Positions 16,295 through 25,341 are shown, counted from the first letter of the stretch. The stretch is 64,000 bases of DNA from Thermopolyspora flexuosa (GCF_006716785.1 NZ_VFPQ01000001.1:4092001-4156000); one strand, 5' to 3'. The notes: generated by a model from the sequence alone, not told the origin. Numbers and translations: made by a program.

Positions 16295-16348
16295 AGCGTA
16301 CCGTCCAGAACTTGAAACATTATTCCACTCAAGGGCTGTTGGTACGCT
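16295..16348. promoter_or_regulatory. nested inverted repeats in a divergent promoter
   Basis: Outer arms AGCGTACC / GGTACGCT and inner arms CTTGA / TCAAG share nearly the same centre (about 16322) inside an A+T-rich stretch between the DUF3068 and acyltransferase genes. Both promoters must lie here. Could be a paired operator or an RNA stem. Confidence 0.4.
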
Positions 16349-16378
16349 TTCCGACAAGTGTCACGAGGACAGGAGAAC

Positions 16379-17707
16379 GTGGCCGAAACAGGTTCCAGGC
16401 GCGCGCCGGTGAAACGCGTCGCCGTCACCGCCGACCCCCATATCGACGCGCTCGACGGCGTGCGGGCGATCGCCGCGTTCGCGGTCCTCACCTTCCACGT
16501 CGCCATCGAGTCCGGCGCCGCGCTCGGCGACGACTTCTTCACCGGCCTGCTCGCGCGCGGCGACGTCGCCGTACCGATTTTCTTCACCCTGTCCGGGCTG
16601 CTGCTCTACCGCCCCTGGGCGACCGCCGCGCTCACCGGCGCCCCGGCCCCCGACGTCCGGGCCTACCTGGTACGGCGGGCGCTGCGCATCCTGCCCGCGT
16701 ACTGGCTGGTCGTGGCCGTGGCGATCACGTGGTGGTCGCGCGACCGGGCCGGCGACCCGGGCACCTGGCTCGTCCTGCTCACCCTCACCCAGACCTACCA
16801 CCCCGACCCGTGGTGGGTGGGGCTGGGGCCGAAGGGCCTGGCGCAGATGTGGAGCCTGTGCGTGGAGATGGCGTTCTACCTGCTGCTGCCGCTGCTCGCG
16901 GCCGGCCTCGCCGCGTTCGCCCGGCGGGCCGGGGACGACGTGGGCCGCCGCGCCCGGCGGCTGCTGCTCGGCCTCGCCGCGCTCGCCCTCGCCTCCCCGG
17001 TCACCGTGGTGCTCAGCCACCACCCGGCCTACCTGCCGCACCTCAACAGCTGGCTGCCGCGCTCGATGGCCTACTTCGCCTGCGGCATGGCGCTCGCCGT
17101 GGTGCTCGCCTGGGCGGCGGCCGACCCCTCCCCCGGCAACCCGGCCCGGCGGCTGCGCCGCTCGGTCGCCGCCGCCCCCGGTACGGCGTGGCTCGTCGCC
17201 GCCCTGGCGTACGCGATCGCGATCACCCCGGTGACCGGGCCGCGGTTCACCGGCGTCGAGGGGGTGTGGCCGGGCCTGTTCGAGACCCTGCTCTACGGGA
17301 CCGTGGCCGTCTGCCTCGTGGCCCCGGCCGCGATGCTGCCCCGGCCGGGCGCGCTCGTCGGCCGCATCCTCGGCAACCGGGTCATGCGGTGGCTCGGCCG
17401 GATCTCCTACGGCGTGTTCCTGTGGCAGTTCGTCACGCTGTACGGCTGGTACGAGTTCACCGGGCAGCCGTCGTTCACCGGGAACTTCCCCGGCAACCTC
17501 GCCGCGGTGGCCGCGATCACGATCGTGCTCGCCGCGGTCACCCACCGGCTGGTGGAGGAGCCCGCCCGCCGCCTCGGCCGCCGCGTCACCGCGCGGCTGC
17601 GCCACCGGGAGCGGCCGGCCGTACCGTCCGGCGGGCCCGTCCCGGCCGCGCCCCGGTACGTGAAGTCCGAGCACGTGAACAGGAGCAGCAGTGGAGCCCT
17701 CTCCTGA
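16379..17707 (+). CDS. acyltransferase 3 family membrane protein
   Basis: About 442 residues, ten or so membrane helices. Acyltransferase_3 (OafA/YrhL-like) signatures: LDGVRAIAAFAVLTFH with the catalytic His, FFTLSGLLLYRPW, YLVRRALRILPAYW and, near the end, WLGRISYGVFLWQF and LVEEPARRL. These enzymes put acetyl or other acyl groups on exported sugars or lipids. GTG 16379 is preferred for the AGGAG run just upstream (short spacing); GTG 16358 would add seven residues. Its end overlaps the next gene by 17 bp. Context suggests modification of an envelope glycan. Confidence 0.9.
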   Translation: MAETGSRRAPVKRVAVTADPHIDALDGVRAIAAFAVLTFHVAIESGAALGDDFFTGLLARGDVAVPIFFTLSGLLLYRPWATAALTGAPAPDVRAYLVRRALRILPAYWLVVAVAITWWSRDRAGDPGTWLVLLTLTQTYHPDPWWVGLGPKGLAQMWSLCVEMAFYLLLPLLAAGLAAFARRAGDDVGRRARRLLLGLAALALASPVTVVLSHHPAYLPHLNSWLPRSMAYFACGMALAVVLAWAAADPSPGNPARRLRRSVAAAPGTAWLVAALAYAIAITPVTGPRFTGVEGVWPGLFETLLYGTVAVCLVAPAAMLPRPGALVGRILGNRVMRWLGRISYGVFLWQFVTLYGWYEFTGQPSFTGNFPGNLAAVAAITIVLAAVTHRLVEEPARRLGRRVTARLRHRERPAVPSGGPVPAAPRYVKSEHVNRSSSGALS

Positions 17708-18434
17708 GCCCTTCCGCGCCACGTTCGGCCGGTCGGTCCGGCTGCTGCGGGCGTTCCGCAAGGAGCAGACCGATCCGGACTTCTTCTACGGCCTGCTCGC
17801 CCGGGACACCGTCGCCCAGCTCGCCACCTACACCGAGCTGGCCGGGGCGCTCGTGTGCGACGTCGGCGGCGGGCCCGGGTACTTCACCGAGGTGCTGCGC
17901 GCCCGCGGGGCCCGGCCGCTGTGCGTCGACGTCGACCTCGGCGAGCTGATGGCGCGCGACGGCGTGGTGCCCGAGGGGGCGGTGCTCGGCAGCGCGCTGG
18001 CGCTGCCGCTGCGCGACGCCACGGTCGACGTCTGCTTCTCCTCCAACGTGCTCGAACACGTGCCCGACCCGTGGCGCATGGCCGGCGAGATGGTGCGGGT
18101 CACCCGGCCCGGCGGGGTCGTGTACCTGTCGTTCACCAACTGGCTGTCGCCGTGGGGCGGGCACGAGACCTCGCCCTGGCACTACCTGGGCGGCCACCGC
18201 GCCGCCGCCCGGTACACCCGGAGGTACGGCCGCCGCCCCAAGAACCGGTACGGCGAGAACCTGTTCCCGGTGTCGGTCGCCGCCGCGCTGCGCTGGGCGC
18301 GCCGCCGCGCCGACGTCGAGGTGCTCGACGCCAGGCCGCGGTACCACCCGAGCTGGGCCACCTGGGTGGTGCGGCTACCGGGACTCCGCGAGATCGTGAC
18401 CTGGAACCTGTTGCTGGTCCTGCGCCGCCGCTGA
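17691..18434 (+). CDS. class I SAM-dependent methyltransferase
   Basis: 247 residues with a Methyltransf_11 core: motif I VCDVGGGPGYFTEV, acidic motif II LCVDVD, SNVLEHVPDPWR (motif post II) and RVTRPGGVVYLSFTNW. GTG start after AGGAG, overlapping the acyltransferase end, so both are translated from one mRNA. Similar proteins methylate sugars or lipids next to glycosyltransferases. The last 60 bp overlap, tail to tail, the coding region of the opposite DUF3068 gene. Confidence 0.85.
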   Translation: MEPSPEPFRATFGRSVRLLRAFRKEQTDPDFFYGLLARDTVAQLATYTELAGALVCDVGGGPGYFTEVLRARGARPLCVDVDLGELMARDGVVPEGAVLGSALALPLRDATVDVCFSSNVLEHVPDPWRMAGEMVRVTRPGGVVYLSFTNWLSPWGGHETSPWHYLGGHRAAARYTRRYGRRPKNRYGENLFPVSVAAALRWARRRADVEVLDARPRYHPSWATWVVRLPGLREIVTWNLLLVLRRR

Positions 18435-19451
18435 GCCGCCGGCCCGCCGCCGACCGGTCCACCAGGCGGCGAGCACGGCGAGCGGGGCGAGCGCGAGGAG
18501 CACGGGCGGCAGCACGTCCCGGACGAGGATCGCCCAGGAGCGGAACCCGTTCGCCTCGGCGGCGAGGATCTCCACGTCGAGCGGGTCGGTGGCCAGGTCG
18601 GCCTCGAACGCGACGAGGCGGTCCACCCCGTCGGCGGTGCGCAGGGTGTCGCGCCGCTGCTCGCGCACCTGCACCGGCAGCCCGCTCTCCGGCTCCACCC
18701 ACAGCGTCCGGGTGATCGCGACGTACCGGGACACGGGCACGAAGCCGCCCGCGCCCTCGCCCCGGTTCCCGGCGCCCCTGCCCGCCGATCTCCCCTTCTT
18801 CGCCGGCTTCTTCTTCCGGCCCTGGTCGAGGCCGAGCGCCTCGGCGGTGTACACGTCCGGCAGGTCCTCCACCCGCACCGGGCCCGCGGTGGCGGTGTAC
18901 CGGTACACCGGCAGGCCCGCCACAGTGTCCTCGCCCGCGAAGCGCAGCGTGACCTGCCGCCGCAGCACCGGGTCGTACATCGGGTAGTCACGCCTGTCCG
19001 CGCCGAACGGCAGCCGGAAGGCGAGCCCGCTCTGCCGCGCGCCGGGGACGTCGTCCACGTACGACTCGCAGCAGTCGACGATCATGCCGGTGCGGCGGTC
19101 GAACGCGGTGCGGCGCTCGTGGTAGTCGATGCGCTGCCCGAACTCCGTCTCCACGCTGGAGAACTCCACCCACACCGCGGTGCGCTCGTCCCCCGCCCCG
19201 GGGTCGCCGAGCAGGGTGGTGGTGGCGGTGACCGGCACGCCGCGGCGCACCTCGAGCGTGGCCGGGTCGAGGAAGCTCGCGTCCCGGTCGGCCAGGTGGT
19301 GGATCCGGTTCTGCTCCAGCGGCAGCACGAGCGCGCCGGGGTAGACGAGGGTGCGCAGCAGCACCGCCATGGTGGCGAGGAACGCCGCGGCGGCGAGCAG
19401 CGCCGTCCGCGCCCCCCGGCCCCCCGCGCGGACCTTCCCGGACCCGCTCAT
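18375..19451 (-). CDS. DUF3068 membrane protein, copy 2, with Lys-rich insertion
   Basis: 358 residues with the same plan as copy 1: N-terminal helix, VWVEFSSVE, vicinal cysteines in VDCCESYVDD, GLAFRLPFGADRRDYPMYD, FAGEDTVAGLPVYRYT, LWVEPESGLPVQVREQRRDTL and a C-terminal helix. It differs by a basic, Gly-rich insertion near residues 206-228 (QGRKKKPAKKGRSAGRG) that is absent from copy 1. ATG overlaps the stop of the AftD-like gene (ATGA), so it is the last gene of that operon. Probably an envelope protein working with the glycan made upstream; inference. Confidence 0.85.
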   Translation of the reverse strand: MSGSGKVRAGGRGARTALLAAAAFLATMAVLLRTLVYPGALVLPLEQNRIHHLADRDASFLDPATLEVRRGVPVTATTTLLGDPGAGDERTAVWVEFSSVETEFGQRIDYHERRTAFDRRTGMIVDCCESYVDDVPGARQSGLAFRLPFGADRRDYPMYDPVLRRQVTLRFAGEDTVAGLPVYRYTATAGPVRVEDLPDVYTAEALGLDQGRKKKPAKKGRSAGRGAGNRGEGAGGFVPVSRYVAITRTLWVEPESGLPVQVREQRRDTLRTADGVDRLVAFEADLATDPLDVEILAAEANGFRSWAILVRDVLPPVLLALAPLAVLAAWWTGRRRAGGSAAAQDQQQVPGHDLAESR

Positions 19452-22400
19452 CGCGGCGCCTCGGCGTGCGACGGATCCGCCGGTGCGTCGCCCGGCCCGG
19501 AGGCGTCCGCCGGGGCCTGCGGGGCCGCCGGGCGCGGCGCGGGCCGCGGGCCGTCGCCGGGCACGGCCGCGACGATCCCGCCCAGTACGGCGAGGCAGAG
19601 CAGCTCGGGCGCGAGACCGGCCCACGGCGCGATCCCCGCCGAGGCGCCGAAGGCCGCGCTCAGCCCGGCGAGGGCGAGCAGCGCGGCGGGCGTCCAGGGC
19701 GACAGCAGCGCGCGGGCGAACCGGTGCAGCGGGCTGCCGTCGATGGCGTGCTGGGCCGAGCGCACCCGCCGCGCCCACCACACGGCGAGGGCCACGAGCG
19801 TGACCACGGCCGCCCCGGCCACGCCGCCGGTCCACAGGCCGGCGAGCGGCGCGAGCGGCCACGCCCACCGGACGCCGATGCGGGCGGCGCCCACCGGCGC
19901 GGGCCGCCGCCCGCGGCGGCCGGGGACGAGCGCGAGCACGACGACCGTGAGCACGAGGCCGAGCCCGGCGAGCAGCGCCACGCGGTAGGCGGGCTCGGGC
20001 TCGTAGCGCAGCTCGACGGTGCCGGAGGCCCCGGCGGGCAGCACCCACGCCTGCCGCCACCCGTCGAGCCGGGCCGGGGCGAGCCGGGTGCCGCCGAGGT
20101 AGGCCTGCCAGCCCGCGTTGTGGTTCTCGTTGACCACGAGGTAGGCGGGCGACGAGGCGGACGGCGCGGCCACCCGCAGCCGACGCTCCTGCGGCCCCCA
20201 GGCGAGCACCGTGGCCGCGGCGGCCCGCACGGTCCCGGTGCCGGACGCGGCCGCGGACGCCGTGCGCGCCCCGGGCGCCCGGTCGGCCCGGGTCAGCACG
20301 ACCGAGCGCACCCGGTACGGGTCGGTGGCCGCGGCGGTCACCCGCGCCGAGCCGGGCGAGAGCCGTACCCGGGCGCAGGCGGCGAAGCCGAGCGGGCGGC
20401 CGTTGAGCACGTCGTCGAGGGTGCCGTCGACGATCCGGGTCTGCACGGTGCGCCCGCCGACGGTGAGCGTGGGCCCGAACCCGCACGGCAGCCGCAGCGG
20501 GACGTCGCCCGGTGGGCCGAGCGGCCGTACCCCGGGGATGGTGATGTCGGCGACCTCGACCGCGCGGGACGCCGCCGCGGTGAACTCGATGCGCAGCCGC
20601 CGCACGGTCATCTCCGGGAAGTGGATCCACCCGTCGCCGCCCACCCAGGCCTGCACCGCGTGGGTGTCGGTGCGGATCGTCACCTTCACCGGCGGCTTGC
20701 CGAGGTGCGAGTCGGGGAAGAGCAGCCGGATCTCCGAGACGCGGCGGTCGCGGCCGAGGTCGATGTCGAGCGCGGGCCGCCGGTCGGCCGGGTCGGCGTA
20801 CCAGATCGTCTTCAGGTCGCCGTCGAACGCCGCCCGGCCGAGCGCCGCCGGGTGGCCGGTCGCGGTCGAGGACGCGGTGACGTGCGGGTAGATCTTCGGC
20901 AGGTTGACGATCCGGTCGGCGGTGGCCGGGTCGGTGAGCACCGCCCGCCCGGTGACCGCCCGGGTCTCCTCGTGCGGCACCGGGAACGTGCGGTCGAACC
21001 CGTACCCGTCCTCGCGCAGGATCTCCAGCCGCTGCGAGCAGGACCAGGACGACGAGCCGCGCATGCAGGCAGGCGCGCCGTCCTGCGCGGCCAGGAGCAC
21101 GACGTCCGCCGTGCCGTCCCCGGGCAGGCCGGGCACCGCGAGCGTGCGCTCCGGGCGCACGCCCGGCAGCGTCACCTCGGTGACGCCGACCCGGCCGCCC
21201 GCGCCCGGCGTGCCCCGCCCGGCGACCTTGGTGACCCGGATGCGCAGCCGCCGGGTCGGCCCGGCGGGCGGCTCGACCCGCTGCGGCGCGTCGGTCGGCA
21301 GCACCGCCACCCGCCGGGTCCCGGCGTCGGTCTCCAGCGCGATCTCGGTCACCGCCGGGCCGATCAGGTTCCGCTCGAAGGCGATCTCCAGGTACGGCAG
21401 GCGGGTCGGGGCGGTGAACTCGACCTGCAGCCACTCCCCGACCGGGCCGCGCCACCCGTCCGAGCGCCAGCTCGTGCGCCGGTCCCCGTCGAACGCCGCG
21501 TACGGCTGCCGCCCCGGCTCGCGGATCGCGGGCGGCGCGGTGACGTCGGAGGCGGCGGAGGAGGCGGTGATCGCGGCGACGCCGAGCAGCCGGGCCGCGG
21601 CGGCGGCCTTCGACCAGTTCGGGTCGAGCAGGTCGGTGGTGCGCGCGGCCTCCCCGGCCGGCAGCGTGGCGCCGGCGCTGCGCCGTACGTCGCCGTAGAC
21701 GAGGTCGCGGCGGCGCAGCGTGTCGGTGAGCACGGTGCGCGCGTCGAGCGTCTCCGGGGCCCCGGCGTCGTCGCCGAGCAGCACCGGCGCGTCGTCGGTG
21801 AGCACCCCGGCGTCGGCGAGGTCGAGCACGCCCTCCGGCGATCCGGCGGCCCGCACCGCCGCCCCGGCGGGCAGCACCGCGGCGACCGGCGCGGGGTCCG
21901 GCACCTCGTACACCTCGAGCGCGCGGTAGGGCTGGTCCCACCAGCCGGAGGCGATGCCGCCGGACCGCTCGCCGACGAACGGGCCGAACTCGGCGACCCG
22001 CCGCAGCCCGCCGGAGTCCTCCAGCGCCTGGTGCACCCGGGCGGGCCAGGCGGTGCCGAGCGTGTCCCGGGCGAGGTCGTTGCGCACCAGCAGGTAGCGC
22101 ACGCCGATGCGGCGCAGCGCGAGGGTGATCCCCGCCGAGCCGGTGCCGTTCGCGATGCGCTCGTCGATCGCCTGGAGCAGCCGGGCGAGCCCGGCCGAGC
22201 CCCACGGCACGTTCGAGTGGGTCGCCCAGCGCGCGGTGAGCAGCATCTGCATCGGCTCGTCGAGCGGGCGGCCCCACTGGTACTCGCCGCGCTTGGAGCC
22301 CGGCACGACGAGCACCATGTGCTCCCCCGCGTTGCGGTTGAGCCAGGCGGCCGCGTCCCGCCAGTACGACGGCAGGTCGGGGAACGGCCCCGGCGGGGTG

Positions 22401-23758
22401 ACCCCGGCGGTGGCGACGGGCGCGAGCGCGCAGACCACCGCGGCGGCGGCGAGCACCGCCGGACCCGGCAGCGCCACCCGCGGCCGGGCCGGGTGCGGCA
22501 GCAGCGGCGGCAGCGCGGCGAGGCCGAGCGCGAGCGGCAGCCGGATCAGCGCGTCGAACTTGTGCAGGTTGCGGAACGGGGCGAGCACCCCGTCGAACGC
22601 GTCCCGGACCTGCTCGGCCCACGGGAAGGCGAGCGTGCCCGCGTGCCCGGCCGTCACGATCGCCACCCCGGCGAGCACGCACAGCGCGAGGAACGTCCGC
22701 TCCGGGGTGTCCCGGCGCAGCAGCCCGGCGAGGCCGAGCGCGGCCACGGCCGCGGTGGCCGCGACCAGCCACGGCCGGGTGGCCTGCTCGTAGGCGGCGG
22801 GCAGCCACGGCATGCCGTTCTCCACCAGGTGGGCGAGCCAGCTCGAGGTGCCGCGCAGCACGTTGAGCAGCGAGGTGACGCCCGTGGTGGCCTCGGCGGT
22901 CTCGATGAACGGCAGGAACGAGAAGATGTACCGGCCGAGCAGCAGCAGCGGCACCAGCCACCACATGGAGACCGCGGCGACGCACCCGAGCCACCAGGCG
23001 AGCAGCGCCCGCTTGCGCGGCCCCGCGGACCGGGTGAGCAGGTAGAGGCCGGGCACCACGAGTACGGCGAGCTCGGCGGCGGCGTTCACCCCGCCGGCGA
23101 ACGCGAACGCCACGGCGGACAGCGCGGCGGCCCGGCGCGGGCTCGTGCCGTCGTCGCGCGAGCCGTACACCAGCGGCAGCAGGATCCACGGCAGCACCGC
23201 GCTCGGCTGGAACTCCGAGGAGTTGAACCCGATGAGCGCGAGCGCGTGCGGGGCGAGCGCGTAGCCGAGCCCGGCGAGGACGCGGGTGCCCGGGGTGCCG
23301 ACGCCGAGGGCGCGGGCGAGCCGCTCCGTGCCGAGGAACGCGGCGCACAGCACGAGCGTCATCCACAGCCGCTGGATCGCCCACGCGGGCACGCCGACGG
23401 CGTCCAGGACGACGTAGAACGGTCCCATCGGGAACAGGTAGCCGTACGCCTGGTTCTGCAGGTGGCCGAAGTAGGCGTCGTCCCACAGGTGGAGGGCGCG
23501 CTCCAGGAAGCCGAGCGGGTTGACCGCCATGTCCATCTTGGTCTCGGAGATCAGCATCCCGGGCGCGGTGTTGAACGCGATCGCGCCGAGCAGCAGGCAG
23601 CCCGCGAGCAGGCGCAGGCGGTGCCGTAATGCGGCCTCCGGCCGCTCGTGCCGGAACGCGGCCTCCGGCCGCATGTCCGGGGCGCGCCGGTCGGACCCGG
23701 CCGTCCTGCGGGCACGGAACCGGGCGGCGAGGGCTGCGGCTTTGGTGGCGAGGCTCAA
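19448..23758 (-). CDS. aftD: AftD-like alpha-(1-3)-arabinofuranosyltransferase (DUF3367)
   Basis: 1436 residues, close to mycobacterial AftD (about 1400). A GT-C membrane region fills residues ~48-470; its first long loop has DDAYFGHLQNQAYGYLFPMGP and later FNSSEFQPSAVLPW. Two F5/8-type carbohydrate-binding modules follow (about 700-830, with DGDRRTSWRSDGW, and 950-1080, with FDGDLKTIWYAD). A C-terminal membrane bundle starts near residue 1255 and ends in a Pro/Ala tail. AftD adds arabinose to arabinogalactan and lipoarabinomannan from a polyprenyl donor; the acceptor here is unknown. Start is TTG 23758; the weak signal and a duplicated stretch make the first ~40 residues uncertain. Confidence 0.85.
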   Translation of the reverse strand: MSLATKAAALAARFRARRTAGSDRRAPDMRPEAAFRHERPEAALRHRLRLLAGCLLLGAIAFNTAPGMLISETKMDMAVNPLGFLERALHLWDDAYFGHLQNQAYGYLFPMGPFYVVLDAVGVPAWAIQRLWMTLVLCAAFLGTERLARALGVGTPGTRVLAGLGYALAPHALALIGFNSSEFQPSAVLPWILLPLVYGSRDDGTSPRRAAALSAVAFAFAGGVNAAAELAVLVVPGLYLLTRSAGPRKRALLAWWLGCVAAVSMWWLVPLLLLGRYIFSFLPFIETAEATTGVTSLLNVLRGTSSWLAHLVENGMPWLPAAYEQATRPWLVAATAAVAALGLAGLLRRDTPERTFLALCVLAGVAIVTAGHAGTLAFPWAEQVRDAFDGVLAPFRNLHKFDALIRLPLALGLAALPPLLPHPARPRVALPGPAVLAAAAVVCALAPVATAGVTPPGPFPDLPSYWRDAAAWLNRNAGEHMVLVVPGSKRGEYQWGRPLDEPMQMLLTARWATHSNVPWGSAGLARLLQAIDERIANGTGSAGITLALRRIGVRYLLVRNDLARDTLGTAWPARVHQALEDSGGLRRVAEFGPFVGERSGGIASGWWDQPYRALEVYEVPDPAPVAAVLPAGAAVRAAGSPEGVLDLADAGVLTDDAPVLLGDDAGAPETLDARTVLTDTLRRRDLVYGDVRRSAGATLPAGEAARTTDLLDPNWSKAAAAARLLGVAAITASSAASDVTAPPAIREPGRQPYAAFDGDRRTSWRSDGWRGPVGEWLQVEFTAPTRLPYLEIAFERNLIGPAVTEIALETDAGTRRVAVLPTDAPQRVEPPAGPTRRLRIRVTKVAGRGTPGAGGRVGVTEVTLPGVRPERTLAVPGLPGDGTADVVLLAAQDGAPACMRGSSSWSCSQRLEILREDGYGFDRTFPVPHEETRAVTGRAVLTDPATADRIVNLPKIYPHVTASSTATGHPAALGRAAFDGDLKTIWYADPADRRPALDIDLGRDRRVSEIRLLFPDSHLGKPPVKVTIRTDTHAVQAWVGGDGWIHFPEMTVRRLRIEFTAAASRAVEVADITIPGVRPLGPPGDVPLRLPCGFGPTLTVGGRTVQTRIVDGTLDDVLNGRPLGFAACARVRLSPGSARVTAAATDPYRVRSVVLTRADRAPGARTASAAASGTGTVRAAAATVLAWGPQERRLRVAAPSASSPAYLVVNENHNAGWQAYLGGTRLAPARLDGWRQAWVLPAGASGTVELRYEPEPAYRVALLAGLGLVLTVVVLALVPGRRGRRPAPVGAARIGVRWAWPLAPLAGLWTGGVAGAAVVTLVALAVWWARRVRSAQHAIDGSPLHRFARALLSPWTPAALLALAGLSAAFGASAGIAPWAGLAPELLCLAVLGGIVAAVPGDGPRPAPRPAAPQAPADASGPGDAPADPSHAEAPR
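23621..23674. repeat. 27-bp tandem duplication inside the 5' end of the aftD-like gene
   Basis: Two consecutive 27-bp units; the first 25 bp differ at two bases. Each contains GCGGCCTCCGGCCGC, itself an inverted repeat. In protein it gives PEAAFRHER then PEAALRHRL, so the frame is kept. Confidence 0.7.
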
Positions 23759-23777
23759 GGCGCGCTTCTCTGCCGGC

Positions 23778-25106
23778 TCAGAGGGGGTTTCGGGTCATTG
23801 CGGTCTCGCGGGGAGCGAGGTGGAACCGTGTTTTCCGAGCGTGTCCGCGCTTGTCCAGCTCTGCGGCTATCAGCTGGGTCATCCTAGCGCCGGTACGGCC
23901 CCAGGTGAACCGGTTTGCCCAGGCCCGGCATGCCTCCTGCACCTCGGCCCGCCGGGCCGGGTCCGCGAGCTCGTCCAGCGCCCGGGCGACCACGTCGGCG
24001 AGCCGCTCGCCGTCGCGCACCAGCCAGCCGGTCTCGCCGTGCCGTACCGAGTCGCGCAGGCCCGGCACGTCGTAGGCGACGGTGGGCACGCCGAGCGCGG
24101 CGGCCTCGATCACCGTCAGGCCCCAGCCCTCGAACTCGGATGCGGTGACGTTGAGCCGGGCGGTGCCGAGCACGGCGTTCTTCTCCGGCTCGGCGAGGAA
24201 GCCGTGCAGGTGCACCCGGTCGGCGACGCCGAGCTCGCGGGCGCGCGCGGCGAGCCGGTCCCGTTCCGGGCCGCGGCCGACCACGTGCACCCGCAGGTCC
24301 GGCCAGCGGTCGCGCAGCTCGGCGGCGAGCTCCACCACCCGCTCGACCCGCTTGTGGCCGACGAGCCGGCCGAGGTACGTGATCACCGGGTCGCCGGGCG
24401 GCGCGGCGGGCTCGGCGACCGGGCGGGCGGCGGGGCCGCCGTTGTGGATGATCTCGATTGGCGCGATCCAGCGCAGCCGTTCGCGCAGCTGCCTGCGGGA
24501 GGACTCGGAGACGGTGACGGTGGTGCAGCGGCGGTAGAGCAGCCGGGCGACCGGCCCCTCGATGAAGCAGCCGAGCCGGGCGACCGGCCGCGGGAAGAAG
24601 GCGTGGAACTGCCGGTCGTGCACGTGGTGCACGACCACGATCACCGGGGTACGGCGGGGCACCACGAGCGGGGCGAAGAACGGGATGCCGTTCATGCAGT
24701 CGATCACGACGTCGAACCGGCGGCGGTTGAGCAGCAGCCACAGCGGCACGAGCAGGTAGACGAGGAAGCGGTTGCCCATGCGGCGCAGCTCGATGCCGTC
24801 GCGCCGCTCGGCCCGGGGCTGGCCGGGCTCGCGGCTGGTGGCGAAGTGCACCGTGGCGCCCTGGCCGACCAGGTGGCGGGCGACCTGCCAGGCGTACTGC
24901 TCGGCCCCGCCGGCGACCGACTGCAGCGGCTCGCGGAAGTTGAGCAGGGCGACGCGCACGCCCGCGAGCGGCCGGTCCGGCGGGGCGTCGGGCGTGCCGG
25001 AGGATGCGGAGGAGGGTGCCGCGTCCGGGGCGGCGACGGCGGGCCGGCCCGTGGCGGACGGTGGCGCCGCCGGTCCGGGCTCACCTTCCGCGTACCGTGC
25101 GACCAC
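23778..25106 (-). CDS. glycosyltransferase family 4
   Basis: 442 residues. After a disordered 45-residue Ala/Pro start comes the GT-B fold: VRVALLNFREPLQSVAGGAEQYAW (donor-side Gly loop), VTVSESSRRQL, the C-domain strand VITYLGRLVGHKRVE, and the EX7E-type motif SEFEGWGLTVIEAAALG with VPTVAYDVPGLRDSV. Uses a nucleotide-sugar donor to extend a glycan on the cytoplasmic face. GTG with GAGGAG 5 bp upstream. Lies 19 bp before the AftD-like gene, so the two probably act on the same envelope polysaccharide. Confidence 0.92.
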   Translation of the reverse strand: MVARYAEGEPGPAAPPSATGRPAVAAPDAAPSSASSGTPDAPPDRPLAGVRVALLNFREPLQSVAGGAEQYAWQVARHLVGQGATVHFATSREPGQPRAERRDGIELRRMGNRFLVYLLVPLWLLLNRRRFDVVIDCMNGIPFFAPLVVPRRTPVIVVVHHVHDRQFHAFFPRPVARLGCFIEGPVARLLYRRCTTVTVSESSRRQLRERLRWIAPIEIIHNGGPAARPVAEPAAPPGDPVITYLGRLVGHKRVERVVELAAELRDRWPDLRVHVVGRGPERDRLAARARELGVADRVHLHGFLAEPEKNAVLGTARLNVTASEFEGWGLTVIEAAALGVPTVAYDVPGLRDSVRHGETGWLVRDGERLADVVARALDELADPARRAEVQEACRAWANRFTWGRTGARMTQLIAAELDKRGHARKTRFHLAPRETAMTRNPL

Positions 25107-25209
25107 GTCGTCTCCTCACACCGCGCTACACGTCATCTCCCTCGGCCACGTCCCGCTCGCCGGCGCCGGGACGGCCGCGCGAGGGCGACGCCGGTCCGGC
25201 CGGACCCGG

Positions 25210-25341
25210 TCACCTGCTGCCGTAGTTGTACAGCGGCCGGTCCGGCGGCTTGGGGGTGGGCGAGGCGACGTTGACGACGGCCACGGAGGCACCGACCGCG
25301 AGCACGGCTCCGGCGATCAACGCGGCGAACACCCGCAGCAT
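25210..25341 (-). CDS. DUF2613-type small secreted or anchored protein, 43 aa
   Basis: 43 residues: MLRVFAALIAGAVLAVGASV, one hydrophobic segment to about residue 25, then a short Pro-rich tail SPTPKPPDRPLYNYGSR. An excellent ribosome site (AAAGGAGAGG) precedes the ATG. Size, single N-terminal helix, Pro-rich end and position just before the aftD unit match the M. tuberculosis arrangement, where Rv0236A, a small secreted DUF2613 protein, lies beside aftD (Rv0236c). Family assignment is by pattern and synteny, not a search. Function unknown; probably first gene of the operon. Confidence 0.75.
   Translation of the reverse strand: MLRVFAALIAGAVLAVGASVAVVNVASPTPKPPDRPLYNYGSR

Noticed and set aside
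18375-23486. A 1703-residue fusion protein ending in DUF3068
   Set aside because: The N-terminal part is out-of-frame translation of the AftD-like gene; the DUF3068 gene starts at ATG 19451 with a typical 4-bp overlap.
19466-23629. A 1387-residue plus-strand ORF opposite the AftD-like gene
   Set aside because: Antisense shadow caused by high G+C at third positions; Arg/Gly/His-rich without any domain.
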